Shown: one piece after another, positions 27,751 through 36,159 of the stretch
How the letters are laid out: every line of letters starts with the position of its first letter
Numbering within the stretch: the first letter of the stretch is position 1
Source: Aequorivita sp. UBA3180
Lineage (GTDB): Bacteria; Bacteroidota; Bacteroidia; Flavobacteriales; Flavobacteriaceae
Direction: 5' to 3'
Assembly: GCA_002364215.1 (NCBI GenBank)
Contig: DEXQ01000015.1
Coordinates: 203,993-267,992, forward strand
DNA: 64,000 nt
Made by a program: the position numbers and the translations under genes
Notes under the pieces: model-generated
What the model saw: only the letters and a program-made list of their open reading frames with translations
The model's database searches: none
What the model was told of the DNA's origin: nothing

Positions 27751-28067
27751 GGCTGAAAAATTTTGGCTATTAAAAATACGCAAATAATATTGCGCCGTAA
27801 GCCGAGAACTTTTGTTTAACAAGGCGTTAACAGATAGACGTGGAACGCAATCAAAATAAAAAAGCCTCCGAGTCACAATATCCCGGAAGCTTTTTCCCTC
27901 ACATTTACAATTTTAAAACTACTCCTCAATAGTTTAATATATACTTATCGATTTTGGATATAAAATGTCATCAAGGTCTTGGAAAGAAATTTTGTAGATT
28001 TAAACTTTTCGAAAAAAACTCGCTGTGAAAACCTAAAAGGTTTTTTAAAAAATTAATCACACATTAA
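27751..28067. other. 317-bp divergent intergenic region with terminator-like hairpin
   Basis: The region should carry the acnA promoter (minus) and that of the small membrane protein (plus). It contains a terminator-like hairpin at 27858-27895, unexpected between divergent genes, and a small AAAACCT/AGGTTTT hairpin at 28028-28044 close to the plus-strand start. No RNA gene or credible reading frame is seen. Confidence 0.55.
27858..27895. terminator. bidirectional terminator-like hairpin with no adjacent 3' end
   Basis: AAAAAAGCCTCCG and CGGAAGCTTTTTC pair with one mismatch around a 13-base loop, with A and T tracts on the two sides, so it reads as an intrinsic terminator on either strand. 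It lies between divergent genes, so neither needs it; it may be a remnant of a lost gene or an early stop in a leader. Confidence 0.5.
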
Positions 28068-28541
28068 ATGACAACAGAAACCATATTATTAAAACCCAAA
28101 AAAACAACCACCATCATATTGCTTTTAATCAGTACGCTTTTTGTTGTTTTAGGATTTATGGTAATAGAAGAAAGACCATTTATCAAATGGGTTATAATAT
28201 TATTTTTTGGTTTAGGAATTATTGTATTCATAATTGAATTATCCCCTAACTCAAGTTATTTAAAGTTAACGAATGAGGGATTTGAAGTGTGTTCATTATA
28301 CCGTTCCCATTTTACAAAATGGACGGATGTAAATAGTTTCGGAATACTCACTATTAAATTTAATACTTTGGTCGTTTTCAATTATACTGAAGAACATAAA
28401 AAACATTCTACAGGAAAGAAAATTGCGAGATTTCTTTCCAAAAATCAAGGAGCTTTGCCAAATACCTATGGAATGAAAGCCATGAAACTTGCAGCGCTAA
28501 TGAATGAGTGGAAATATAAAAGCGAAGGTGTAATAATTTAA
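28068..28541 (+). CDS. small membrane protein, STM3941-like (two helices plus PH-like domain)
   Basis: This 157-residue protein has two hydrophobic helices (TTTIILLLISTLFVVLGFMV and KWVIILFFGLGIIVFIIEL) separated by a short loop, then a beta-rich domain (YLKLTNEGFEVCSLYRSHFTKWTDV) and a basic C-terminal helix. This fits the STM3941 family, a PH-like membrane protein group of unknown role. It stands alone between acnA and the DUF1697 gene. Confidence 0.7.
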   Translation: MTTETILLKPKKTTTIILLLISTLFVVLGFMVIEERPFIKWVIILFFGLGIIVFIIELSPNSSYLKLTNEGFEVCSLYRSHFTKWTDVNSFGILTIKFNTLVVFNYTEEHKKHSTGKKIARFLSKNQGALPNTYGMKAMKLAALMNEWKYKSEGVII

Positions 28542-28584
28542 TTCTTACGTCCAGCATCGTATAATCATTCTGAAAACAAAACAA

Positions 28585-29109
28585 TTATTTTGATATCTCC
28601 ACCAACTTTACGAGCTTGTTATAGTTTCGCGTAGTTGCCACAACCCCAAGTTTTTTCTCAAAAAAGTTGTTGTTCAACTTGGCTTTTCCGGCTCCATTGC
28701 CATAGTGTAGGTAAATGCAAGCGGGGGTTAAAACAAATTCCTCCTTTGGGTAATTAATTTCGTGTACAGCATCCATAAGTTCCTGTTTGGGTGGCGTGGC
28801 AAGTAACATAAAATAAGCTTCGGTTTTCTTTGTTTCCCCAAAAGGGCAATTCTTTAAAATTTGCGCAATTTCATCTGCGGTTTTTACAAGCACCGGTACC
28901 TCATAACCAAACTTTTCCGCTATTCCATTTGAAATATTATCAGAAAGATCTTTTTCTTCCTTCGCGGAAAAAACAACATTTCCGCTCTGTATATAAGTCA
29001 CCACATTTTGAAACCCCAATTCTTCCATCATTGACTTTAAATCGGCCATTTTTAGTTTTTTATGACCGCCAACGTTTATGCCGCGAAGTAGGGCTATGTA
29101 TGTTTTCAT
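28585..29109 (-). CDS. DUF1697 family protein
   Basis: This 174-residue protein has the DUF1697 start (YIALLRGINVGGHKKLKMADL), followed by the conserved VVTYIQSGNVVF and a C-terminal TTRNYNKLVKL segment. The family is widespread, with solved folds but no clear function. It begins 3 bases after the stop of the flavoprotein gene, so it is the last gene of a three-gene operon with the decarboxylase. Confidence 0.9.
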   Translation of the reverse strand: MKTYIALLRGINVGGHKKLKMADLKSMMEELGFQNVVTYIQSGNVVFSAKEEKDLSDNISNGIAEKFGYEVPVLVKTADEIAQILKNCPFGETKKTEAYFMLLATPPKQELMDAVHEINYPKEEFVLTPACIYLHYGNGAGKAKLNNNFFEKKLGVVATTRNYNKLVKLVEISK

Positions 29110-29112
29110 AAT

Positions 29113-30339
29113 TCACTTAGTTATTGCCTGTGCCACAAGATATCCGCCCGTCCAAGCATTCTGAAAATTGAAGCCTCCGGTGATGGCATCTATATTAAGG
29201 ACTTCTCCTGCAAAGTAGAGGTTTTTGCATATGCGGCTTTCAAAGGTTTTGAAGTTTACTTCCTTTAAATCCACACCGCCAGCAGTTACAAATTCCTCCT
29301 TAAAAGTACTTTTCCCTATAACTTCAAAAATCGCAGCGGTAAGTTGGTTTGCAATATTCTGAAGATTTTCGCGCGTGGCTTCTGCCCAAGTGAGCCTTTC
29401 ATCAATTCCCGAAGCTTTTACCAAACTTTGCCAAAGTCGTTTTGGTAAATCAAAATGCGCATATTTAAAAATGGTCTGCTTTCCCTGCGATGATTTCAAA
29501 TCCTTTAAAACATCCAATGCTTCTTCTTCAGAAATACTGTTCAGCCAATTCACTTCAATTTTGAAGTGATACTTTAAAGGTTCCAAAACACGCGCGCCCC
29601 AAGCTGAAAGTTTTAAAATGGCTGGTCCGCTCATTCCCCAATGGGTAATCAATAATGGAAGCCCCCTGACCCCCAAAGGGGGAACTCCTGCCGGTAATAA
29701 AATCTTTACGTTTGCAGATGTTGAAATTCCTGGAAGTTCTGCAATTCTTTGATCTTTAATATTAAAGGTGAAAAGTGACGGAACGGCAGGTACAATGCTA
29801 TGCCCCAAACCTTCCAACAATTGCCAAATTTTAGGATTACTGCCCGTGGCAACCACAATTTTTGCCGCGGAAAAAGTATCTGTAGCAGTATTTATGGTGA
29901 AATGATCAGCACCTTTTAGAATCTCCTTTACAGATTGATTGAGAAGAACCTCCACACCCAATCTTTTTGCTTCGGAAAGAAAACAATCGATTATGGTTTG
30001 CGAAGAATCCGAGACTGGAAACATGCGTCCGTCCGCTTCTATTTTCAGTTCCACTCCACGTTTTTCAAACCATTCAATTGTATCGCCTGTCATAAAAGTG
30101 TGGAACGGGCCTAAAAGTTCCTTTTCCCCACGTGGATAATTTTGCGTTAATTCTTTTGGAAGAAATTCTGCGTGGGTTACATTGCACCTTCCTCCGCCGG
30201 AAACTTTTACTTTTGTGAGCACTTCCTTTCCGCGCTCAAGAATTATAATTTTAAGTTTCGGATTTTTATCCGCAGCATTTATTGCCGTAAAAAATCCCGC
30301 AGCGCCCCCGCCAATTATTATGACATCGGCCTGTTTCAA
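29113..30339 (-). CDS. HI0933/YhiN-family FAD-dependent oxidoreductase with inserted repeat
   Basis: This 408-residue protein has an N-terminal FAD-binding fold (DVIIIGGGAAGFFTAINAA), the family motif KVSGGGRCNVTH, and a C-terminal FAD-contact segment (NLYFAGEVLNIDAITGGFNFQNAWTGGYLVA). The reaction of this family is not settled. The start is TTG at 30339, overlapping the decarboxylase stop as TTGA. Near residue 220 the chain has an extra Pro/Gly-rich stretch (VPPLGVRGLPL) before LLITHWGMSGPA; it is encoded by a GC-rich palindrome at 29661-29690 that looks like a dispersed repeat inserted in frame. Confidence 0.88.
   Translation of the reverse strand: MKQADVIIIGGGAAGFFTAINAADKNPKLKIIILERGKEVLTKVKVSGGGRCNVTHAEFLPKELTQNYPRGEKELLGPFHTFMTGDTIEWFEKRGVELKIEADGRMFPVSDSSQTIIDCFLSEAKRLGVEVLLNQSVKEILKGADHFTINTATDTFSAAKIVVATGSNPKIWQLLEGLGHSIVPAVPSLFTFNIKDQRIAELPGISTSANVKILLPAGVPPLGVRGLPLLITHWGMSGPAILKLSAWGARVLEPLKYHFKIEVNWLNSISEEEALDVLKDLKSSQGKQTIFKYAHFDLPKRLWQSLVKASGIDERLTWAEATRENLQNIANQLTAAIFEVIGKSTFKEEFVTAGGVDLKEVNFKTFESRICKNLYFAGEVLNIDAITGGFNFQNAWTGGYLVAQAITK
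29661..29690. repeat. GC-rich palindromic repeat inside the flavoprotein gene
   Basis: The segment contains CCCCCAAAGGGGG preceded by GCCCCCTGA, much richer in GC than its surroundings. It is translated in frame as part of a Pro/Gly-rich stretch. It resembles the CCCCC...GGGGG repeats that I recall as scattered through flavobacterial genomes. Confidence 0.6.
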
Positions 30340-31775
30340 GCCAGGACTTTTTCTTCCGCAAAACTTTCGCAGAGGGCAATGGTTTCTTTTACGTCATCCA
30401 GGGTTGTTCTCGGGTTTATCAAACACATTCGCAAAACAACTTGCCCGTTGAGAACAGTAGTAACAAGCAATGCCTGTTGCGAATCCACGACGTTTTTGGA
30501 AATTCTTTGGTTTAACGCATCCAGTTTTTGCTCCGAAAGTTTGTTGCCTATTGGGTTGTAACGAAAGTTGATAACCGCCAAAGTTGCGGGCGATATAACT
30601 TCCCAATCAGCACTTTTTCGAAGAAAACTTTCGGTGGCTTCGGCCAATTTTACATTATAAGTAATTGCTTTGCGGAATTCACCCATTCCAAAGGTTTTCA
30701 CAGACATATAAAACTTCAAAGCACGGAAACGTCTTGTAAGTTCAATACCGTGATCGTAAAAGTTTATTTCGGAAGTATTGCCTTCAATATCGCGCAAATA
30801 TTCAGGTTTTTCGGTGAAAGTTCCCTTTAACCATTTGTGGTTTTTTACCAAAAGACAACCTATTTCATAAGGCTGATAAAACCATTTGTGCGGGTCAACC
30901 GTTAACGAATCTGCTTTTTCAATTCCTTTTAAAAGTTGCTTTCCGTTATCGGCAAGTATTGCAAACCCGCCGTAAGCGCCGTCAATATGGAACCAGATAT
31001 CTTCCTTTTTGCATATTTTCGCAATATCGGAAAGCGGATCAACCGTTCCCGTATTTGTAGTTCCCGCTGTTGCAATTAAGCAGAAAGGTTGCAATCCTTC
31101 CAAACGGTCTTTAGCGATTGCATTCTTCAATTTATTCAGTGAAAACTTAAATTCACTATCCGTGGGAATTACCCGAATCTGCTCTTTTCTAAAACCAAGT
31201 ACACGTATTGCCTTTATATTTGAAGAGTGCGCCTGGTCTGAAAGATAGATCACCGCCTTGCTGAAATCGTCGCCACATTTCACTTTTCGGGCAGTAACCA
31301 AAGCGGTCAAATTTGCCATGGAACCGCCGCTGGTAAATATTCCGCCACCTTTTTTCTGCGGAAATCCGAACATTTTCAGCAACCAGTTCATGGCCGTGAT
31401 CTCCATCTGTGCCGCAGCTGGGGAAGCCGCCCAACCGCCGGAAAATATATTGAATCCCGATGCCAAACTATCTGCCATCGCACTAATATAGTTACTAGGG
31501 CCAGGAACAAAGGAATACGATTTTGGGTGCGAAACGATGTTGCTTTTGGTCATCACTTCATCCAAAATGAAATTTAAGACTTTTCTTGGGTCGCTAGCTT
31601 TTTCAGGTGCATCTTCAAGAAACAATGCCTCCATTTCTTCACGGGAACCGGACACTACTGGCAGTTTTTCGTTTTGTGTTGCAAAATGTTCCACAATGGC
31701 GTCAACCACTTCGTAACCATAGGTTTTCATTTCGTCCTTGCTCAACTCTAGCGTAGCTTTATTCTGAATTTTCAC
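30336..31775 (-). CDS. PLP-dependent group II decarboxylase (aromatic amino acid/glutamate type)
   Basis: This 479-residue enzyme has the PLP Lys297 in TVDPHKWFYQP, the substrate Pro-rich motif (PKSYSFVPGPSNYISAMAD) and FHIDGAYGGFAIL with the cofactor Asp. It belongs to the family of DOPA, tyrosine, tryptophan and glutamate decarboxylases; substrate choice cannot be read from sequence. The start is GTG 31775. It is followed by the YhiN-type flavoprotein with a 4-base overlap and then DUF1697, giving a three-gene operon. Confidence 0.88.
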   Translation of the reverse strand: MKIQNKATLELSKDEMKTYGYEVVDAIVEHFATQNEKLPVVSGSREEMEALFLEDAPEKASDPRKVLNFILDEVMTKSNIVSHPKSYSFVPGPSNYISAMADSLASGFNIFSGGWAASPAAAQMEITAMNWLLKMFGFPQKKGGGIFTSGGSMANLTALVTARKVKCGDDFSKAVIYLSDQAHSSNIKAIRVLGFRKEQIRVIPTDSEFKFSLNKLKNAIAKDRLEGLQPFCLIATAGTTNTGTVDPLSDIAKICKKEDIWFHIDGAYGGFAILADNGKQLLKGIEKADSLTVDPHKWFYQPYEIGCLLVKNHKWLKGTFTEKPEYLRDIEGNTSEINFYDHGIELTRRFRALKFYMSVKTFGMGEFRKAITYNVKLAEATESFLRKSADWEVISPATLAVINFRYNPIGNKLSEQKLDALNQRISKNVVDSQQALLVTTVLNGQVVLRMCLINPRTTLDDVKETIALCESFAEEKVLA

Positions 31776-31885
31776 GTATTTGTTTTTTGAATTTTTTTGA
31801 AAGCCTACCGAAAAGGGGCAGGCGGGTGCAAAATTACGGTTTTAGGAAGGGATTTAGCGATTTACGATAAAAAAATCCTAAAAAA

Positions 31886-31912
31886 CCCCAAAGGTTTTCG
31901 AAACCTTTGGGG
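31886..31912 (-). terminator. intrinsic terminator of the T9SS cargo gene
   Basis: Perfect 12-bp arms CCCCAAAGGTTT and AAACCTTTGGGG around a 3-base loop are followed on the minus strand by TTTTT. It lies 23 bases past the stop of the sorting-domain protein at 31936 and before the decarboxylase gene, so it fits well as terminator. Confidence 0.85.
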
Positions 31913-31935
31913 TCTGTTACTATTGGATAGATAGA

Positions 31936-33405
31936 TTACTCCACCACCATTTTCTTCGTAACGTTTTGTAAGTCATTGCTGAAATTCACAAAATACAATC
32001 CTGAAGGAAGATTTATAGATAAACTGTTTTGCCCTTCAGAAATAGTTTCGGAAACAATCAAATTGCCCTGTACACCATAAATTTCAACTGTTGAAAAAGA
32101 ATAAATATTGTTGAAATTGATTTCGTTTTTAACAGGGTTTGGATAAAAGCTGAAATTTTCAACAGTATTATCGGCAACACCCAAAATGCCACATAGGAAT
32201 GGGTCAAAAGTAACTTCTCCCAAAGCCGGATCGTCCACACTGTGAAAGATTACATCTTCTACCTGCTCCGGCGTGCTTTCCTGACCTTCTATCCAGCAAT
32301 TGCTCTTTGCTGAAATAGGATTTGCGGTATTGTTGTACAGCGCATAAATTTCGCCACTGTTGCCGTTTTCCGCAAATACGTTATTTCCCGGGTTGCTTGC
32401 ATCGTCACCAAGGTTTATTGAAGCCTCGCCCTGTAATGTAATACCCCAAAGGTTTCTTCGTATTTCGTTTCCAGAGACAATAACGTCTTCACTTATGGAT
32501 GAACTATTAAGATTGATGCCGCTTCCGCCAAGATTAGGATCTCCTTGAACATTGTTGTCTTCAATTACATTGTTAATAATCTCAGCAGAATCTACCGTTC
32601 CAAGGATTGTAATGCCATAGCGATTGTCGCGAATGGTGTTGTTTTCGATAATTACATTTATATCGCCACCCACAAAGTTGGCAATGGCAATACCCCCAGT
32701 TTGATCTGCTGCGGGATCTCCTATGATGGTGTTCTGTATAATCTGTAGCGGGTCGGCGGCCATGGTAGTGCCCAAATTTATTTGTGGGCGGTTGCCATTA
32801 GCTTGATTGTTTGCTTCAATAGTATTATTGAAAATATATGCCGAAACGACAGAATTTGCTGCAGAGCCAATGGCTGGCAAATCATTTTGGGCAATGGTAT
32901 TATTAGTTATTTGCGGCATGCCCCGGGAAAGTTGGATTACCGCACTCGTAGTTGCGCCAGCAACATTATTGGTAAGTGTACAATTGTCTATTGAAAAAGT
33001 TTCCGTCAAAACCCTTAGTCCACCACCATATTCAATAGTTGCATTTTGGATGTCTATTTCTGAAAACTCTTCAAAACGAAATCCGTCGTACGGAGTGTTT
33101 TCATCCAAGGCAGTAATGGTCACTGCATTTGAATCTACTGTAAATGCTCCAAAAACGGTTACTAGCTTTGCTTCATCAATTAAAAGGGTCAAATCTGAAT
33201 CTATAATTACTGCATCATTTTCCGAGATTGTAAGATTTCCCAAGAGCGTATATTCACTTCCAGAAATAGTGATAGTTGTGGGACTTGCCGCTGCAATGTC
33301 ATCCAGCGTCCAAGTTACACCTGTGTTTGGGGTTGTATAATCTTGTGCAATTACAAATGTGAAGGTTAAAAAGATAAATAAAGTACTGAGGATAATTTTT
33401 TTCAT
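31936..33405 (-). CDS. secreted beta-helix protein with T9SS type A sorting domain
   Basis: From ATG 33405 (MKKIILSTLF) this is 489 residues; a start 16 codons earlier would spoil the signal peptide, which ends FVIAQ. The middle part has many short repeats of N-N-T-I type (IENNTIRDNRYGI, IINNVIEDNN) typical of a right-handed parallel beta-helix. The C-terminus has FSFYPNPVKNEINF...LPSGLYFVNF, a type A sorting signal for the type IX secretion system. The protein is therefore exported across the outer membrane and anchored or released. Ligand unknown; beta-helices often bind polysaccharides. Confidence 0.88.
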   Translation of the reverse strand: MKKIILSTLFIFLTFTFVIAQDYTTPNTGVTWTLDDIAAASPTTITISGSEYTLLGNLTISENDAVIIDSDLTLLIDEAKLVTVFGAFTVDSNAVTITALDENTPYDGFRFEEFSEIDIQNATIEYGGGLRVLTETFSIDNCTLTNNVAGATTSAVIQLSRGMPQITNNTIAQNDLPAIGSAANSVVSAYIFNNTIEANNQANGNRPQINLGTTMAADPLQIIQNTIIGDPAADQTGGIAIANFVGGDINVIIENNTIRDNRYGITILGTVDSAEIINNVIEDNNVQGDPNLGGSGINLNSSSISEDVIVSGNEIRRNLWGITLQGEASINLGDDASNPGNNVFAENGNSGEIYALYNNTANPISAKSNCWIEGQESTPEQVEDVIFHSVDDPALGEVTFDPFLCGILGVADNTVENFSFYPNPVKNEINFNNIYSFSTVEIYGVQGNLIVSETISEGQNSLSINLPSGLYFVNFSNDLQNVTKKMVVE

Positions 33406-33490
33406 GTGTTTGATTTTTTGAAGCCGTAAAAGTAGGAATATACGTTTAAGCAAAAAAGATATTTGTAGGCTTTAGCATTTTTAAAAAACT

Positions 33491-33498
33491 TAAATTTG
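33491..33498 (+). promoter_or_regulatory. Bacteroidota-type -7 element (TAnnTTTG)
   Basis: TAAATTTG matches the consensus and ends 4 bases before the ATG at 33503, again suggesting a nearly leaderless message. A TTTG at 33462-33465 could be the -33 element, though the gap is somewhat long. Confidence 0.4.
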
Positions 33499-33502
33499 AA
33501 AG

Positions 33503-34546
33503 ATGGTATTGTACATTTTAATAATCTTCTTTACAGTAAGCCCCTTTTTTCCTGCAACTGGAAATCCGCATTGGTTTTTCCGCACTGCAGATTTTGTAAG
33601 GCTACAGTCGTTGTTTATTCAATTGATTTTATTGGCCTTGTTTTTTTATTTTGAAGAAGAATACACCGTTTTTAGTTGGATATTATTTGCAGCGCTGTTT
33701 GCAACCATGCTATACCAACTTTACAAAGTATTTCCATACAGTTCCCTTTTCCCCAGAAGAAGCAGGATAAAGGCCGAAAGCGACGGTCACGTTTCCATTT
33801 TGGCCGGAAATGTTTTACAGACCAATTCCTGCTATCCAGATTTTTTAAAGGAAATAAAACGTTTTGATGCAGATTTGGTACTGACAATGGAATCAAACCA
33901 AGAGTGGGAAGATTGTCTTTCGGAAATTGAAAAAGACTACCCCTTCACCGTAAAAGTACCTTTGGAAAATTTTTACGGAATGCACCTTTATTCAAAAAAG
34001 GAACTGAAAAATGTGGAAGTGAAGTACCAGATTGAGGACGATAAACCTTCAATTTTTTTCGATTTTCCCCTTGAAGGAAATCCTCCTATCTTTTTCTGTT
34101 GCCTGCATCCCGCGCCGCCCAGCCCAACCGAAAATGAAACCTCAAAAGAGCGCGATGCCGAACTGATGCTAACCGGAAAAAGAATACGTGATTTGGACAA
34201 ACCCACCGTTGTATGTGGCGATATGAACGATGTGGTTTGGAGCCGCACTACACGGCTGTTCAAAAAAATGACTGGAATGATCGATCCGCGTGTGGGCCGT
34301 GGTTTCTTTTCTACCTATCACGCAGATTATTTCTTTTTACGGTTTCCGTTGGACCATCTTTTTCACACCCGCGATTTGTACGTAGGTAAAATGGTCCGTT
34401 CCAAAAACTTTGGCAGTGACCATTTCGCCATGTATTATGAAATTCATCACAAAAAAAAAGTCCAAACTCCGAAAAACCCAAAACTTAACGGGGATGACAA
34501 AGAGGAGGTTGAAGAGTTGATTGAAAACGGAAAAGACAATCAATAA
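33503..34546 (+). CDS. membrane-tethered endonuclease/exonuclease/phosphatase-family protein
   Basis: This 347-residue protein has three hydrophobic segments within residues 1-80, then an EEP domain: AGNVLQTN near 100, VVCGDMNDVVWS near 233 and GSDHFAMYYE near 305 are the usual metal and catalytic motifs. Such proteins cleave phosphodiesters in DNA, lipids or nucleotides; the substrate is unknown. A Lys/Glu-rich tail ends the chain. It is the last chromosomal gene before the split tRNA and the island. Confidence 0.85.
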   Translation: MVLYILIIFFTVSPFFPATGNPHWFFRTADFVRLQSLFIQLILLALFFYFEEEYTVFSWILFAALFATMLYQLYKVFPYSSLFPRRSRIKAESDGHVSILAGNVLQTNSCYPDFLKEIKRFDADLVLTMESNQEWEDCLSEIEKDYPFTVKVPLENFYGMHLYSKKELKNVEVKYQIEDDKPSIFFDFPLEGNPPIFFCCLHPAPPSPTENETSKERDAELMLTGKRIRDLDKPTVVCGDMNDVVWSRTTRLFKKMTGMIDPRVGRGFFSTYHADYFFLRFPLDHLFHTRDLYVGKMVRSKNFGSDHFAMYYEIHHKKKVQTPKNPKLNGDDKEEVEELIENGKDNQ

Positions 34547-34550
34547 AAAA

Positions 34551-34572
34551 AGCTCCAGTTTTCACTGAAGCT
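34551..34572 (-). terminator. intrinsic terminator of the tRNA-Leu gene
   Basis: AGCTCCAGT and ACTGAAGCT pair with one mismatch around TTTC; on the minus strand the stem is followed by a run of six T. It lies 11 bases past the tRNA 3' end, so it most likely ends the original tRNA transcript. It also directly follows the plus-strand nuclease stop. Confidence 0.75.
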
Positions 34573-34582
34573 CTTCACTTTG

Positions 34583-34640
34583 TACAGGCGGAGAGACTCG
34601 AACTCTCACACCGTAAGGCACTAGATCCTAAGTCTAGCGT
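34583..34640 (-). tRNA. 3' part of tRNA-Leu(UAG), 5' part displaced by the island
   Basis: On the minus strand the sequence gives an anticodon arm CTAGA-CTTAGGA-TCTAG (anticodon TAG), a variable arm, a T arm GAGAG-TTCGAGT-CTCTC and the acceptor strand CGCCTGT plus A. The expected D arm and 5' acceptor strand (which should start ACAGGCG) are absent; upstream of 34640 the sequence changes to unrelated AT-rich DNA. So this is the 3' fragment left when an element inserted at the anticodon region. A complete copy is expected at the far end of the island, outside the window. Confidence 0.85.
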
Positions 34641-34737
34641 ATATTGCACTAAAGAAACGTAAAAACACTCATTTTCAATGATTTATATGTTTTGCCATTT
34701 TCTTTAAAGTCATTTAATATCAGTTGATTTCAGCATT

Positions 34738-34843
34738 TGTTGTACCTATGTTGTACCTAAAAAGCTCAATAAATTCGTATCTTTATAAAAAGTGTACAAC
34801 AAAAATTGAGCAAAAAACGCAATGTTGTACCTATGTTGTACCT
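34738..34843. repeat. array of five TGTTGTAC octamers, probable integrase arm sites
   Basis: Two identical 21-bp blocks, at 34738-34758 and 34823-34843, each hold two copies of TGTTGTAC spaced exactly 11 bp, about one DNA turn. A fifth copy in inverted direction lies at 34794-34801, and GCTCAAT/ATTGAGC (34764-34770, 34805-34811) form an inverted pair around it. The position between the att core and the integrase start is where arm-type integrase or excisionase sites are expected. Confidence 0.7.
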
Positions 34844-34875
34844 GATTTGACTTTCGTACTCAAAACAGGTCAATT

Positions 34876-36090
34876 ATGTCATCAAATGCAAAAATAGTTC
34901 TTCGTAAAAAACCGAACAGCAAAGGTCAATATCCATTAGCTATTCGAATTACAAAAAATCGTCGTTCCACCTATCAATATGTTGGTCACTATATTGATAT
35001 AGAGGAATGGGACAAAAAAAACCTAAGGGTAAAAAAATCAAATCCAAATGCCGATAGTCTAAACAAGTTATTATCACAACAACTTTCTGATGCCAATAAG
35101 GCACTTATTGATTTACAGTCCGAATATAAAGATGCTTCGGCAAACCAGATTAAAAAAGAAATTTATGCGTCAGGGAATTCCTCAACTTTCTTTGAACTGG
35201 CACAAGAGCATCTGGACGAACTGGAAGTTGCAGAAAAGTTAAATCGCCTATCCACGGACAGTGCATTGATTAGTTATATAATAAAATATCATAAATCTAA
35301 ACAGCTTTCATTTCAAGAAATTGACGAGCGTTTTCTTAAAAAATTGATGATATACCTCAAAGTTAAGCACGACCTTGCAGAGACTTCAATAATGAATATC
35401 CTTGTTTTAATCCGCTTATTGTTCAACAGAGCTATAAAGTTAAAAATAGTTAGTAGGGAATTGTATCCTTTTGGTGGTGACAAAATTAAAATCAAGTTTC
35501 CAGAGACTACAAAAATAGGGTTGAATATAATCGAGATAAGAGCTATTGAAGATTTAGATAATCTAACCTGTAATGAAATCCATACAAGGAATGTTTGGCT
35601 TTTCAGTTTCTATTTTGCAGGAATGCGGGTTACAGATGTACTCTGGACAAAGTGGTCAGACATATACGACAATAGGCTTCATTATAGAATGAATAAAAAC
35701 TCAAAACTACTGTCCTTAAAAATTCCAGATAAGGTTTTAAGTATTTTGGATTTCTACGGAGATGATAAAAGACACGCTACAGATTTTGTTTTTCCTGAAT
35801 TGAAAAAGGCCAATCTGGATGATGCAAAAGACATTTATAATAAAAGAAAAACGGCAACCAAAAAATTCAACGATAACTTAAAATCCATTGCCAAAAAAGC
35901 TAAAATAGACAAGAAGATTACATTGCACATTGCCAGACATACTTTTGGCAATATTGCCGGTGATTCCATTCATCCTTTAATGTTACAAAAACTATATAGA
36001 CATAGTGATTTAAAAACAACATTGAATTATCAGGCAAATTTTATACATAAAGAGGCAGATGATGCTTTAGATAGTGTTGTTAACTTTTGA
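34876..36090 (+). CDS. tyrosine-type site-specific recombinase (integrase)
   Basis: This 404-residue integrase has an N-terminal arm-DNA-binding region (about 1-95), a SAM-like core-binding domain (about 100-195) and a catalytic domain with Arg251 (FAGMRVTDVLW), His351/Arg354 (HIARHTFG), His376 (YRHSDLKTT) and the nucleophile Tyr385. The full set suggests an active enzyme. It lies 236 bases from the tRNA-Leu remnant and reads away from it, as is usual for islands in tRNA genes. It is the only plus-strand gene of the island in view. Confidence 0.93.
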   Translation: MSSNAKIVLRKKPNSKGQYPLAIRITKNRRSTYQYVGHYIDIEEWDKKNLRVKKSNPNADSLNKLLSQQLSDANKALIDLQSEYKDASANQIKKEIYASGNSSTFFELAQEHLDELEVAEKLNRLSTDSALISYIIKYHKSKQLSFQEIDERFLKKLMIYLKVKHDLAETSIMNILVLIRLLFNRAIKLKIVSRELYPFGGDKIKIKFPETTKIGLNIIEIRAIEDLDNLTCNEIHTRNVWLFSFYFAGMRVTDVLWTKWSDIYDNRLHYRMNKNSKLLSLKIPDKVLSILDFYGDDKRHATDFVFPELKKANLDDAKDIYNKRKTATKKFNDNLKSIAKKAKIDKKITLHIARHTFGNIAGDSIHPLMLQKLYRHSDLKTTLNYQANFIHKEADDALDSVVNF

Positions 36091-36159
36091 ATTTTCAAAT
36101 AATTAAATGAGTAAATAAATTGAAATCAGCAATTCAAATAGTCTGGTTTAGGTTGTGGT

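Larger units (their letters stand above)
34547..34875. other. 329-bp gap: terminator, tRNA remnant and octamer array
   Basis: No protein gene is visible. From left to right the gap holds the terminator of the tRNA-Leu gene (34551-34572), the 3' part of that tRNA (34583-34640), about 95 bases of AT-rich sequence that no longer matches a tRNA, and five TGTTGTAC octamers (34738-34841) just before the integrase. It is the left attachment region of the island. Confidence 0.75.

Noticed and set aside
28028..28044. AAAACCT/AGGTTTT hairpin as riboswitch or attenuator
   Set aside because: It is only 7 bp and close to the start codon; such small AT-rich hairpins are frequent in this genome type.
34583..34640. 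Complete tRNA gene
   Set aside because: The D arm and 5' acceptor strand are missing; only the 3' part is present.
34738..34843. CRISPR array
   Set aside because: The repeats are 8 to 21 bp, irregularly spaced and partly inverted, with no cas genes nearby.
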